Position numbers and translations under genes: made by a program. From assembly GCA_964499465.1 (NCBI GenBank), contig CAZCLJ010000066.1, positions 1-18,284 of the forward strand: 18,284 nt of DNA, written 5' to 3'. Positions 5,688 to 13,981 of the stretch are shown here, in pieces; the stretch's first letter is position 1; each line of letters begins with the position of its first letter. A model generated the notes under the pieces. That model did not search any database, was not told where the DNA came from, and worked only from the letters and a program-made list of their open reading frames with translations. This DNA is from JAAYJM01 sp964499465 (lineage in GTDB: Bacteria > Bacteroidota > Ignavibacteria > Kapaibacteriales > UBA2268).

Positions 5688-7658
5688 TTAAAACAGCAGC
5701 CACATTAAAATTATAATGATACCGGCAAGCATAATCAAAGCATAATTTTGCACAAAACCAAACTGGAAGCGTCTTATATATTCTCCTAACTGAACAGTTA
5801 CTTTTGCAGTGCCGTTTACGATTCCGTCAATGAATTTCATATCAAAAATCCGCCATAGGAATTTTTGGGAAGTATTGAAAATCGGGTCAACAATCAAATA
5901 AGCGTAAACCTCATCTAATCTGTATTTATGCAACAAAGCATTATAAACCGGTTTGAAAGTAGTTGCCAATTGACGGGGTTTTGTCCATTTTTCATCAGAA
6001 TAATATTTTCTTGCAAGCAAAATTCCTCCTACTGCAATGGCTATGGAAATCAGCATAAGCAAATATTCCATAATAGTTGAGTGGTAAGCGTGTGTATTGG
6101 CATTTCTTATAATTTCTTCTGAATTTTGGAAAACTGGTGCAAGCCAGTTATGAACCAAATTTGGATGCTCACTGAACCAGCCGCCAAGCATCTCCGGTAT
6201 TCCAAGAAAACCACCCAAAGCAGATAAAACAGCAAGTATAATTAATGGAATTGTCATCGTTGCCGATGCTTCGTGTGGATGAACGTGATGAGCATCAAAA
6301 CGCTCTTTTCCAAAAAATACAAGATAAACCAAACGAAACATATAAAATGCTGTAAAGAAAGCAGACACAGCAAGGATTAACCACATTAATGTATTTCCAT
6401 TAGCAAAGCTATACCAAAGGATTTCATCTTTTGAGAAAAAGCCGCTGAATAGAGGAATACCCGATATTGCAAGTGTTGCTATGAAAAATGTTAGATATGT
6501 TTTAGGCATATATTTGCGGAGATTTCCCATTCGCTTAATGTTTTGCTCTTCGTGCAAACCGTGGATTACAGCACCTGCTCCAAGGAAAAGCAATCCTTTA
6601 AAAAATGCGTGGGTCATTACGTGAAAAACGCCGGCTGTGAAAGCGCCCACTCCAAGAGCAGCAAACATAAATCCCAACTGGCTTACGGTAGAGTATGCCA
6701 GCACTTTCTTTATATCATTTTGGACAATACCAATTGTTGCGGCAAAAAATGCAGTAGCAACTCCTACTACCGCAACTACTGCCATAGCAGTTGGCGACAG
6801 TGCAAAAAGTATTGATGACCTTGCAACCAGAAAAATTCCAGCAGTAACCATAGTAGCAGCGTGAATTAATGCCGAAACTGGCGTAGGTCCTGCCATAGCG
6901 TCCGGAAGCCACACTGCAAGTGGAAGTTGTGCCGATTTTCCGGTGCAGCCGAGCAATAAAAGCAAAGTGATTGAAGTAATAATACCAGTGCCATAAAGCA
7001 TCTTTGAACTTTCAGAAGCTTCACTCATTACTTGAGTATAATCAAGTGAGTTGAACGTAACGTAAATCAAAAACATAGCAATTAAAAATCCGAAATCTCC
7101 AATTCGATTTACTATAAATGCCTTGTTGCCTGCATCTCCCGTCCATTTAATTCGCACTCCTTCAAATTTCCTGTCATACCAAAAGCCGATTAGCAAGTAT
7201 GAGCAAAGTCCAACTCCCTCCCAGCCGAGAAAAGTTAGAAGGAAATTGCTCGACAGCACCAGGTTCAGCATCATAAATATAAAAAGGTTCATATATGAAA
7301 AGAAGCGGTAAAAACTTCTGTCGCCGTGCATATAACCTATTGAATATATATGAATTAAGAAACCAACTCCTGTTACAACAAGGGTAAACAGCATCGAAAG
7401 CTGGTCAATCTGGTATGAAATAGAAATGTTTAATCCACCAGCTTCAAACCACTTATAAATTGTAACAATATGAGGTGCACTTATTGGATTTGAGAGCATT
7501 TCTAAAAAAATGAGAATAGCCAAGACCAAACTCACACCGACAGTGCCGCTTCCAATGATTCCGATTATTGCTTCATTTTTTATTGCTTTACCAAATAATC
7601 CAAGAATTAGAAAGCCGAGCAATGGAATTATTGGTATTAAATATACTAAATCTAACAT
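5688..7658 (-). CDS. nuoL: NADH-quinone oxidoreductase subunit L (complex I antiporter-like subunit)
   Basis: The 656-aa protein is full length for NuoL, the distal proton-pumping membrane subunit of complex I. Key ion-path residues are visible: Glu147 in FLGWEGVGLCSYLL, Lys241 in GCTGKSAQLPLAVWLPDAM, His266 in PTPVSALIHAATMVTAG, the FHVMTHAFFKGLLFL helix, and Lys in SGFFSKDEIL. After the core there is a C-terminal extension with the long lateral-helix region and a last membrane helix, LIMLAGIIIILMWLLF. This argues for NuoL rather than NuoM or NuoN. A few extra residues lie in KFEGVRIKWTGDAGNKAF (about 164-181). Unusually, nuoK does not precede it and nuoM/nuoN do not follow; the gene stands alone, divergent from uvrB. 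It could be the only nuoL, moved out of the operon, or a second copy. Confidence 0.95.
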   Translation of the reverse strand: MLDLVYLIPIIPLLGFLILGLFGKAIKNEAIIGIIGSGTVGVSLVLAILIFLEMLSNPISAPHIVTIYKWFEAGGLNISISYQIDQLSMLFTLVVTGVGFLIHIYSIGYMHGDRSFYRFFSYMNLFIFMMLNLVLSSNFLLTFLGWEGVGLCSYLLIGFWYDRKFEGVRIKWTGDAGNKAFIVNRIGDFGFLIAMFLIYVTFNSLDYTQVMSEASESSKMLYGTGIITSITLLLLLGCTGKSAQLPLAVWLPDAMAGPTPVSALIHAATMVTAGIFLVARSSILFALSPTAMAVVAVVGVATAFFAATIGIVQNDIKKVLAYSTVSQLGFMFAALGVGAFTAGVFHVMTHAFFKGLLFLGAGAVIHGLHEEQNIKRMGNLRKYMPKTYLTFFIATLAISGIPLFSGFFSKDEILWYSFANGNTLMWLILAVSAFFTAFYMFRLVYLVFFGKERFDAHHVHPHEASATMTIPLIILAVLSALGGFLGIPEMLGGWFSEHPNLVHNWLAPVFQNSEEIIRNANTHAYHSTIMEYLLMLISIAIAVGGILLARKYYSDEKWTKPRQLATTFKPVYNALLHKYRLDEVYAYLIVDPIFNTSQKFLWRIFDMKFIDGIVNGTAKVTVQLGEYIRRFQFGFVQNYALIMLAGIIIILMWLLF

Positions 7659-7789
7659 AACTTTATTTGTTTAATTAATAAATATCATATTTTAAAATTA
7701 AGTTTTTTATTTCTACTATATAAAAACCCAAAATACAAAACTGAAATTGATAATGCAATTAAAAATAAAATATTTTAGAAAAAAATTGA

Positions 7790-7797
7790 TAATTTTG
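7790..7797 (+). promoter_or_regulatory. Possible TAnnTTTG -7 element for uvrB
   Basis: TAATTTTG fits the Bacteroidota -7 consensus TAnnTTTG and lies 18 bases before the uvrB ATG at 7816. No good -33 TTTG partner is visible at the expected spacing. The region is so AT-rich that chance matches are likely. Confidence 0.25.
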
Positions 7798-7815
7798 AAT
7801 TATTTTTTATTACTT

Positions 7816-9840
7816 ATGAAAAATTTTGAATTAATATCAAGTTACAAACCAGCCGGAGACCAGCCCAAAGCCATCAAGGAACTGACGGAGGGTTTGCAGC
7901 GTGGAGATAAACATCAGACATTGCTCGGAGTAACCGGCTCCGGAAAAACTTTTACAGTTTCTAACGTAATTCAGGAAGTTCAGCGTCCTACTCTTGTAAT
8001 TTCACCAAATAAAACACTTGCAGCGCAGCTATACAGCGAATTTAAGAATTTCTTTCCAAATAATGCAGTTGAATACTTCATTTCCTATTATGATTACTAC
8101 CAGCCCGAAGCATACCTCGCTCCTACTGATACATACATTGAAAAGGATTTTTCTATTAACGATGAAATTGACAGGATGCGGCTTCACGCTACGAGTGCAT
8201 TGGTTGAAGGCAGGCGAGATGTGATTGTAGTTGCTTCCGTTAGCTGCATATATAGTATTGGGCGAAAAGAGGATTTCCTTGAGCATTTAATGTGCTTGCA
8301 CGAAGGGCAGCGGATTTCTCGTCAAAAACTGCTTTATCGCCTGTCTGAACTGCATTACTCAAGAAATGACTTTGATTTTACCCGCGGAACTTTTAGAGTT
8401 AGGGGAGACGTAATCGACGTTGTTCCGGGTTACGAGGATACTGAAGCAGTGCGGATTGAACTTTTGGGCGATGAAATTGAGACAATCAGCTATATTGATT
8501 TCAGAAGCGGACGTTTGCTACAAAAATTAGAATCCATTACGATTTTTCCGGCAAAGCTTTTCGTTACATCTCAATCCCAGCTTGCTTCTGCAATTATTAA
8601 AATAAAAGATGAACTCTATCACCGTTTGAAAGACCTACGTGAATTGGGCAAAGAGCTTGAAGCACAACGCTTGGAGCAGCGCACTATGTATGATATTGAA
8701 ATGATGAAGGAAGTCGGCTATTGCTCTGGAATTGAAAATTACTCAATGCATCTTTCTGGCAGGCAGTTTGGCGAGCGTCCGGCTTGTCTTTTCGATTTCT
8801 TTCCGGAAGATTACCTTTTAGTCATTGACGAAAGTCACGTTTCTGTTCCACAGGTGAGAGCAATGTATGCAGGGGACAGGTCGCGTAAATTTTCATTAGT
8901 TGAGCATGGTTTTCGCCTTCCATCTGCTCTTGAAAACCGTCCTTTGCGTTTTGAAGAATTTGAAACTTTAATCAATCAGGTAATTTATGTAAGTGCTACT
9001 CCTGCTAATTACGAGCTTGAGCAGTGTGGTGGCGTGTTTGTTGAGCAGGTGATTAGACCTACTGGGCTTATTGACCCTGAAGTTAGTGTGCGTCCTGTTG
9101 ATAATCAGATTGATGATTTAATCAATGAAATAAGGAAACGAACTGAAAAGAAAGAAAGGGTGCTTGTTACAACACTGACCAAGCGAATGGCTGAAGATTT
9201 AGCCGATTATCTGCAAAACCTCCAAATAAAAGTTGCATATATCCATTCTGACGTTGTAACGCTTGAACGTGTTGATATTATCCGCTCTTTGCGTGTGGGA
9301 GAATATGACGTGCTTGTCGGGGTGAACCTTTTGCGTGAGGGATTGGATCTGCCGGAGGTGTCGCTTGTTGCTATTCTTGATGCCGACAAGGAGGGCTTTT
9401 TGCGTAGTGAACGCTCACTGCTTCAAATTGCTGGGAGGACTGCACGTAATGTTGAGGGGCTTGTAATACTTTATGCTAACAGAATTACAAATTCGATGAA
9501 CAATTTTTTAAATGAAACGAACAGACGCCGCAAATTGCAACGGGAATACAACATTGAGCATAATATTGACCCGAAAACTGTTTTCAAATCACTTGATGAT
9601 ATTTTGAGTTCTACCTCCGTTGCAGACATTTCCCAGCAAAAAATAAAACGTCACGAAGAACAGGAGACGAAAAAGCTCAAGCGGGCTGCAGGACCTATTA
9701 CTAAATTCCTAACAAAAGAGCAGCTTGAAGAACTGATTGAGCAAATGTTTATAGATATGAAGGAAGCAGCACGAAACCTTGATTTTGAGCGAGCCGCCGA
9801 AATCCGCGACCAAATCCAGATAATGAAAACAGCTGATTAG
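7816..9840 (+). CDS. uvrB: Excinuclease ABC subunit UvrB
   Basis: The 674-aa product is full-length UvrB, the helicase-like damage-verification subunit of nucleotide excision repair. It receives DNA from UvrA and recruits UvrC. Motifs in order: Walker A GVTGSGKT (38-45), the damage-probing beta-hairpin YYDYYQPEAY (91-100), the Walker B box DESH (338-341), the GVNLLREGLDLPEVSLVAILD and QIAGRTARN helicase motifs, and a C-terminal UVR domain (EAARNLDFERAAEIRDQI) that contacts UvrC. I start at MKNFELISSYKPAGDQPKAI (7816), the family's usual N-terminus. An upstream in-frame ATG at 7747 would add 23 AT-rich, unrelated residues. It is transcribed alone, away from nuoL; G+C in the gene is higher than in its flanks. 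Confidence 0.97.
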   Translation: MKNFELISSYKPAGDQPKAIKELTEGLQRGDKHQTLLGVTGSGKTFTVSNVIQEVQRPTLVISPNKTLAAQLYSEFKNFFPNNAVEYFISYYDYYQPEAYLAPTDTYIEKDFSINDEIDRMRLHATSALVEGRRDVIVVASVSCIYSIGRKEDFLEHLMCLHEGQRISRQKLLYRLSELHYSRNDFDFTRGTFRVRGDVIDVVPGYEDTEAVRIELLGDEIETISYIDFRSGRLLQKLESITIFPAKLFVTSQSQLASAIIKIKDELYHRLKDLRELGKELEAQRLEQRTMYDIEMMKEVGYCSGIENYSMHLSGRQFGERPACLFDFFPEDYLLVIDESHVSVPQVRAMYAGDRSRKFSLVEHGFRLPSALENRPLRFEEFETLINQVIYVSATPANYELEQCGGVFVEQVIRPTGLIDPEVSVRPVDNQIDDLINEIRKRTEKKERVLVTTLTKRMAEDLADYLQNLQIKVAYIHSDVVTLERVDIIRSLRVGEYDVLVGVNLLREGLDLPEVSLVAILDADKEGFLRSERSLLQIAGRTARNVEGLVILYANRITNSMNNFLNETNRRRKLQREYNIEHNIDPKTVFKSLDDILSSTSVADISQQKIKRHEEQETKKLKRAAGPITKFLTKEQLEELIEQMFIDMKEAARNLDFERAAEIRDQIQIMKTAD

Positions 9841-9871
9841 GTTTTTTTGGGGCTGGGGATTAGTGGCTGGG

Positions 9872-10118
9872 CTGATACGTTCTTTGAAATACTCTTTCCA
9901 GCCATACGATCAACAAGTTGATAGTATGGCTTTTGGCAATTTCTTACTGCTTTTTTAGAAAATAATTTATATTTTGAAGCTACTTGTAAAATATTTTCAC
10001 TTAGTCAATAATTCTTTTAATTGAATTTTATATAACTATTTCTATACAAATAAAATACTTAGAACTTTTAGCCATACTATCAACTTGTTGATCGTATGGC
10101 TATAAAAGAACGTATCAG
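9872..10118. mobile_element. 247-bp element with inverted ends and internal inverted palindromes
   Basis: CTGATACGTTCTTT at 9872-9885 is repeated in reverse complement at 10105-10118 (14 bp, perfect). Just inside are two 32-bp hairpins at 9900-9931 and 10070-10101 that are exact reverse complements of each other. The middle (about 9932-10069) is AT-rich and non-coding. No target duplication was evident. This is consistent with a MITE or with two REP-type palindromes arranged as a pair. Confidence 0.65.
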
Positions 10119-10146
10119 TCATGGGGAATAGAAAGAGAACGATATG

Positions 10147-10173
10147 TTGGTAACAGGTATGTCTGTTCTCTAC
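10147..10173. repeat. 27-bp palindrome family (core CAGGCATGCCTG), copy 3
   Basis: It matches 22 of 27 positions of the perfect palindrome at 10317-10343, including GGTAACAGG and CTGTT. It lies 29 bases past the right end of the 247-bp element. Confidence 0.55.
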
Positions 10174-10189
10174 TTTATTTTGAGCAGCT

Positions 10190-10220
10190 GTTATCAGATG
10201 ACTGCGAGTCATCTGATAAC
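10190..10220. terminator. Perfect 14-bp hairpin, possible terminator
   Basis: GTTATCAGATGACT (10190-10203) pairs fully with AGTCATCTGATAAC (10207-10220) over a GCG loop. On the plus strand TTTATTTTC follows, so it could terminate read-through from uvrB, although it lies 350 bases after the stop codon. It may instead be another dispersed palindrome. Confidence 0.4.
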
Positions 10221-10234
10221 TTTATTTTCAAATT

Positions 10235-10258
10235 ATACGAGAAACAAGTTTTTCGTAT
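10235..10258. repeat. ATAC...GTAT palindrome family, diverged member
   Basis: ATACGAGAAAC-AA-GTTTTTCGTAT folds with one mismatch. It shares the outer ATAC/GTAT and the central ACAAGT with the palindromes at 9900, 10070 and 16574, but both middle arms differ together. Confidence 0.5.
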
Positions 10259-10316
10259 GACTTTAATTTTCTTAAACCTCTATATCAAAATAAATTATAG
10301 AAGGAAATAAAAAATA

Positions 10317-10343
10317 TAGGTAACAGGCATGCCTGTTACCTAC
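10317..10343. repeat. 27-bp palindrome family, perfect copy (copy 4)
   Basis: Bases 10317-10342 form a perfect 26-bp palindrome with the centre AACAGGCATGCCTGTT. It is the reference copy for the degenerate ones at 1316, 2372 and 10147. Confidence 0.7.
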
Positions 10344-10356
10344 AAAAATTATAAAA

Positions 10357-10401
10357 CTGTCAGCTATCTGCTGACAGCCGTTAGCTTATAGCTGACAGCT
10401 A
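10357..10401 (-). repeat. CTGTCAGC hairpin cluster downstream of the second cyclophilin gene
   Basis: CTGTCAGC (10357-10364) pairs with GCTGACAG (10370-10377) over a 5-nt loop, and a related AGCTTATAGCTGACAGC follows. It begins 14 bases past the stop of the minus-strand cyclophilin gene. On the minus strand this position suits a terminator, although no strong T-run follows. A related GCCGATAG cluster follows acpS at 17019-17058. Confidence 0.4.
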
Positions 10402-10414
10402 TTCAGAAATAAAA

Positions 10415-11044
10415 CTATTTTGCTGCTTTCTTTCTTATTTTCATTTCTACTTTTTCTTTAGGAGAAGAACCATCTTTAGGAACGTTTACTATTTTATCGA
10501 CAACGTCCATACCCGTTACTACACCACCATACACAGTGTAATTGTTATCAAGATGAGGAGCATCGGCAACGCAGATAAAGAATTGCGATGTAGCACTGTT
10601 TGGGTCTGGAGTTCGGGCAGCAGAAAGAATACCTCTTTTATGGGGAGTTGGATTAAATTCTGCTGGCACTTTAGTTTGTGAAGGGTCGCCACCACCCCAG
10701 GTATCTTTTGGTTTGTTCTTTGAATTTGGGTCGCCGCCCTGAATCATAAAGCCGGGTATTACTCTATGAAAGGCAGTTCCATCATAATATTTTATTGCAA
10801 CTAAACTATCGAAATTATGGCAGTGCTTTGGTGCTAAATCCGGATAAAGTTCAACTACTATATCTCCTAATGAGTTTCCGCCTTGGCTTACAGAAATAAT
10901 ATACTCTGGATTCATTTTCTTTCCTTTTTTTGTTTCTTGTTTTGATTTTTGACTTAATAAATCGTTATTTGTTACTCCGATTAAAATTGCAATGAAAGTA
11001 AAAATTGCAATCATTCGATATGCTTTTGACATTTTAATCCTCAA
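10415..11044 (-). CDS. Exported peptidyl-prolyl cis-trans isomerase (cyclophilin type)
   Basis: The product is 209 aa. The N-terminal 30 residues have a basic tip and a hydrophobic segment (MIAIFTFIAILIGV), so it is probably exported or membrane-tethered; the start could also be codon 5 or 11. A Lys-rich linker leads to a cyclophilin domain from about residue 48. Arg94 in FHRVIPGFMIQGGDP and SQFFICVADAPHLDNN mark the active site for proline isomerisation. It likely helps fold proteins in the envelope. It is the last gene of the porX-tsaE run, 34 bases after the cyclophilin lipoprotein. The two are clearly paralogous in the core but differ in their anchors and loops. The cleavage site is uncertain. 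Confidence 0.88.
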   Translation of the reverse strand: MRIKMSKAYRMIAIFTFIAILIGVTNNDLLSQKSKQETKKGKKMNPEYIISVSQGGNSLGDIVVELYPDLAPKHCHNFDSLVAIKYYDGTAFHRVIPGFMIQGGDPNSKNKPKDTWGGGDPSQTKVPAEFNPTPHKRGILSAARTPDPNSATSQFFICVADAPHLDNNYTVYGGVVTGMDVVDKIVNVPKDGSSPKEKVEMKIRKKAAK

Positions 11045-11078
11045 AAATTGTTTTTAAAAATTTATTAATTAAACTTTT

Positions 11079-11801
11079 CTATTGACTGATTTTAGCTTTT
11101 TTTATTTTGATATATTTTATTTTTATTGGCTTAAGTGGGATACCGTCTGAATAGCCGCGTTCGCTCGGCTCAACCTGAACAGCAGATATATTTTCAACAA
11201 CCTCCATTCCACTTATTACTTTTCCAAAAATCGTCCATTCATTATCTAAATTTACTGCTTCATCTAAACAAACAAAGAATTGGCTCGTATTGGTGTTTTG
11301 TCCACGATTAGCCATTGCAACGGTGCCTTTGATGTAACCTAATTTATAGCTTGGAGTATTTGGGTTTAGCTCATCTTCAAATTCTTTTCCAAAATAGCTT
11401 TTTCCACCAAGCCCCCATTCTTTCTTTTTTTTAATATTTTTAGTATTTGGGTCTCCTGCCTGTATCAGAAAATTTCGTGCAACTCTGTGAAATAATATTC
11501 CATTATAATAACCCTGACGAGCAAGACCGATGAAATTATTCACAGTTTTTGGAGCATCTTGACCGTAAAGAGCAATCACAAATGTTCCCATATTAGTTGC
11601 TATTGAAGCATAATGTATAATTAAGGAGGTATCGGCAGGGATACTGCGTGGAGTATTTTGGAGTGTTAAATGATTATCTTTTTTTTCCTGTGATGGAAAG
11701 TTAGTGCTACTATTCTTCTGAGTTGAATTATCTTGCTTTTTGCTGTTGCAGGCAAAAAGCAAGATGATTAAAAAAAAACATATTAACATATTCTTTTTCA
11801 T
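11079..11801 (-). CDS. Cyclophilin-type peptidyl-prolyl isomerase, lipoprotein
   Basis: The 240-aa product begins with a lipoprotein signal, MKKNMLICFFLIILLFACNS, with lipobox LFAC and Cys18 as the lipidated residue. A Ser/Asn/Gln-rich linker of about 45 residues tethers a cyclophilin domain starting near residue 65. The catalytic Arg106 (LFHRVARNFLIQAGDP) and TSQFFVCLDEAVNLDNEWTIFG are intact. A short insertion with KKKK lies near residue 122. It should act at the periplasmic face of a membrane. It starts 14 bases after tsaE and is followed by a second exported cyclophilin, so two isomerases of different anchoring are made together. Confidence 0.9.
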   Translation of the reverse strand: MKKNMLICFFLIILLFACNSKKQDNSTQKNSSTNFPSQEKKDNHLTLQNTPRSIPADTSLIIHYASIATNMGTFVIALYGQDAPKTVNNFIGLARQGYYNGILFHRVARNFLIQAGDPNTKNIKKKKEWGLGGKSYFGKEFEDELNPNTPSYKLGYIKGTVAMANRGQNTNTSQFFVCLDEAVNLDNEWTIFGKVISGMEVVENISAVQVEPSERGYSDGIPLKPIKIKYIKIKKAKISQ

Positions 11802-11815
11802 TTTGCTAATTTAAC

Positions 11816-12262
11816 TCATAATCTTGAAACAGAAATAAAACGTTCATTTTCATCTTTTGGGTTGAAATCAATTTGGACGATATAGCTTTCAGCCGGTAAA
11901 TCGCCATTTGCTTTTTCAGCCCATTCAATTAATTTAACAGAATTATTGGAATAAACACATTCCTTAAATCCGATTTCATCAAGTTCAGAAAGTTTTTTTA
12001 TTCTATATAAATCAATATGATAAATAATGACATCATCGCCATCAATTTGTCCTTTATACTGATTCATTATATTAAAAGTAGGACTAACAACGATTTCTTC
12101 AACATCAAAAAAATCGCAAATACCTTTAATAAATTGGGTCTTTCCGGTACCAAGAGTGCCAAAAAATGCAACTGTATCGCCCGGCTTTAGCTTTTTTGCA
12201 AAACTGTAGCCAAGTTCAACAGTTTGATTTTCATTGTTCGATATAAATGTTTCTTTTTCCAT
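11816..12262 (-). CDS. tsaE: tRNA threonylcarbamoyladenosine biosynthesis ATPase TsaE
   Basis: The 148-aa product is the usual size for TsaE, the ATPase that works with TsaB and TsaD to make N6-threonylcarbamoyladenosine in tRNAs reading ANN codons. The P-loop GTLGTGKT spans residues 35-42. SPTFNIMNQY, HIDLYRI (82-88) and LIEWAEK (111-117) are family motifs. The protein is cytoplasmic. Its start is 37 bases after the porX stop and its stop is 14 bases before the cyclophilin lipoprotein. A tsaE-porX neighbourhood is frequent in Bacteroidota, which supports the taxonomic reading. Confidence 0.95.
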   Translation of the reverse strand: MEKETFISNNENQTVELGYSFAKKLKPGDTVAFFGTLGTGKTQFIKGICDFFDVEEIVVSPTFNIMNQYKGQIDGDDVIIYHIDLYRIKKLSELDEIGFKECVYSNNSVKLIEWAEKANGDLPAESYIVQIDFNPKDENERFISVSRL

Positions 12263-12299
12263 TTACAAATATAGAAAAAAATTCATTAATAAAAATTAA

Positions 12300-13877
12300 T
12301 TATCTTGGTTTCAAAGTAACAACCGGAATAATCATTTCTTCCATAGAAATACCTCCATGCTGGAAACTGTCGCGGTAACGCTGCACGAAGTAGTGATAAT
12401 CCGTTGGATAAACAAAATAGTAATCTTCTTTAGCAATGATATTATTAACAGTAATACCGAGATTTGGTAATTTGAAATAAGCCGGGTCTGGTATTTGCAT
12501 TGCATGTCTTGCGTCTGCTTTTACGTTTTTTCCGAATTTATATCTTAAACAGGTTGTAGTTTCTTTGTCGCCAAGGACTTTGACACCGCGCAGGCAGCGC
12601 ACTGAGCCGTGGTCTGTCGTTATAACGATTTGAACATCTTTTACATTTGCTAAAGCGCGAAGCATTCCAAAGAAACTTGAGTGCTGAAACCATGATTGAG
12701 TTAAACTGCGATAAGCTGCTTCGTCTGGTGCAATTTCCTTTAATATTGCATAATCGGAGCGTGAGTGAGCTATCATATCAACGGCATTTAGCACAATTGA
12801 AGTAAGATGATTTTTTGCAAATTTCATTATGTCCGCTTCAATTTTCTTACCAAATTCAGTTTCGTGAATTTTTATGTACTGGTGGATATTTTTTAACTTG
12901 ATATTTCTTCTTTTTAGCTGCTCATCCATCAGTTCTTTTTCATAAGCATTTAATTTATGGTCTTCAGAATTCAATTCCTTAGCCCACCACTGAGGATAAT
13001 ACTTTTGAATATCTATTGGAAAAAGCCCGCTGAAAATAGAATTTCTGGCGTAAGGAGTTGCAGTTGGCAAAATTGAGCAGTAATAATCTCGTTTGAAGGA
13101 ATAAAACGGTGCAAGCAGTTTTTCCATAATTAGCCACTGGTCAACCCGCATACAATCAACGACGAAAAAGAAAGTCGGCTTATCATTTTTTAAAAGAGGG
13201 AGTAAATATTTTTCAGCTACCTGAGGCGAAAGTGTTGGATGGACAGATTCGTCTGGAAAAGCATTGAGCCAGTCTTTATAATTATTTTCTATGAACTTGG
13301 AAAATTCTGCGTTACATTCCCGCCACTGGTTCTGCAAGGTTTCGTAAAATCCCAAATCAGGGTATCTGTCAAGTTCGATTGACCAGTTGACTAATTTTAA
13401 ATATAAATCTTTCCAGTCGTTCCATTCCAATGGCTCGTAAAGTTTTTGGGTAATTTCATTAAAGCCCTTAAAGTAATCTTGTGTGAGTTTGTCTTGCTCT
13501 ATTGTCTTTGTTTCTAAGAATTTTTTACAGGCGGCTAAAATCTGTGCTGGATTAACTGGTTTTGTTAAGTAGTCATCAATTTTTTTCCCAATTGCATCAT
13601 CCATCAAGCTTTCTGCTTCGTTTTTGGTAACCATTACAACGGGAGTAGAAGGGTCAATATCTTTAAGTAGTGGCAGTGTTTCTATTCCACTCATTCCAAC
13701 CATCATTTCGTCAAGGAAAATCAAATCAAAGTGCTTTTTCCTAACAAGTTCAATAGCATCTTCGCCATTCATTGCTGTATCTACTTCATATCCACGTTGT
13801 TGCAATAAAAGGATATGGGGACGCAGTAATTCTATTTCGTCATCAATCCATAGAATTTTGCCTTTGATATCACTCAT
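12300..13877 (-). CDS. porX: PorX-type response regulator with PglZ domain
   Basis: The 525-aa protein joins an N-terminal receiver domain to a C-terminal PglZ (alkaline-phosphatase-fold) domain. The receiver has acidic residues in WIDDE, phospho-acceptor Asp56 in LIFLDEMM and Lys106 in YLTKPVNP. The helical linker runs from about 125 to 220. PglZ motifs follow: FFVVDCMRVDQW with Asp241, ILPTATPYARNSIFSGLFP with candidate metal/nucleophile Thr272 or Thr274, and ITTDHGS. In Porphyromonas, PorX activates the type IX secretion system and has metal-dependent phosphodiesterase activity. The length and both domains are as in that family. A GGAAG ribosome-binding-like word precedes the ATG. It heads the run with tsaE and two cyclophilins and diverges from the STAS-MlaE gene. 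Confidence 0.93.
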   Translation of the reverse strand: MSDIKGKILWIDDEIELLRPHILLLQQRGYEVDTAMNGEDAIELVRKKHFDLIFLDEMMVGMSGIETLPLLKDIDPSTPVVMVTKNEAESLMDDAIGKKIDDYLTKPVNPAQILAACKKFLETKTIEQDKLTQDYFKGFNEITQKLYEPLEWNDWKDLYLKLVNWSIELDRYPDLGFYETLQNQWRECNAEFSKFIENNYKDWLNAFPDESVHPTLSPQVAEKYLLPLLKNDKPTFFFVVDCMRVDQWLIMEKLLAPFYSFKRDYYCSILPTATPYARNSIFSGLFPIDIQKYYPQWWAKELNSEDHKLNAYEKELMDEQLKRRNIKLKNIHQYIKIHETEFGKKIEADIMKFAKNHLTSIVLNAVDMIAHSRSDYAILKEIAPDEAAYRSLTQSWFQHSSFFGMLRALANVKDVQIVITTDHGSVRCLRGVKVLGDKETTTCLRYKFGKNVKADARHAMQIPDPAYFKLPNLGITVNNIIAKEDYYFVYPTDYHYFVQRYRDSFQHGGISMEEMIIPVVTLKPR

Positions 13878-13944
13878 TTACGCTTCCTTTTCTGTTTAAA
13901 TAAAAATATGACGTTTTTATTTCTGTTTAATTTTCTTTTTATTG

Positions 13945-13952
13945 TATATTTG
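13945..13952 (+). promoter_or_regulatory. Candidate TAnnTTTG -7 element for the mlaE-kinase operon
   Basis: TATATTTG matches the Bacteroidota -7 consensus exactly and lies 29 bases before the ATG at 13982. A weak TTCTG at 13921-13925 gives a 19-base spacer to a poor -33 box. The 104-bp divergent gap must serve both porX and this operon. Confidence 0.4.
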
Positions 13953-13981
13953 TATTGTTAATATTTATTTATTAAAATATT

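Larger units (their letters stand above)
9841..10414. other. 574-bp gene-free stretch dense in palindromes, between uvrB and the second cyclophilin gene
   Basis: The two flanking genes converge here. I find no coding potential. The stretch contains a 247-bp element with inverted ends, two copies of the 27-bp palindrome, an isolated 14-bp hairpin, a third member of the ATAC-GTAT palindrome family and a CTGTCAGC hairpin cluster. Any of the hairpins could end transcription of the convergent genes. Confidence 0.7.

Noticed and set aside
6543..6912. Several short frames overlapping nuoL on both strands
   Set aside because: They are out-of-frame shadows of the conserved NuoL core, with odd composition and no motifs.
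7747..7815. Longer uvrB start at 7747
   Set aside because: The added 23 residues are AT-driven (Lys, Ile, Leu, Phe) and unlike any UvrB N-terminus. The family starts at the MKNFELISSYKPAGDQP region.
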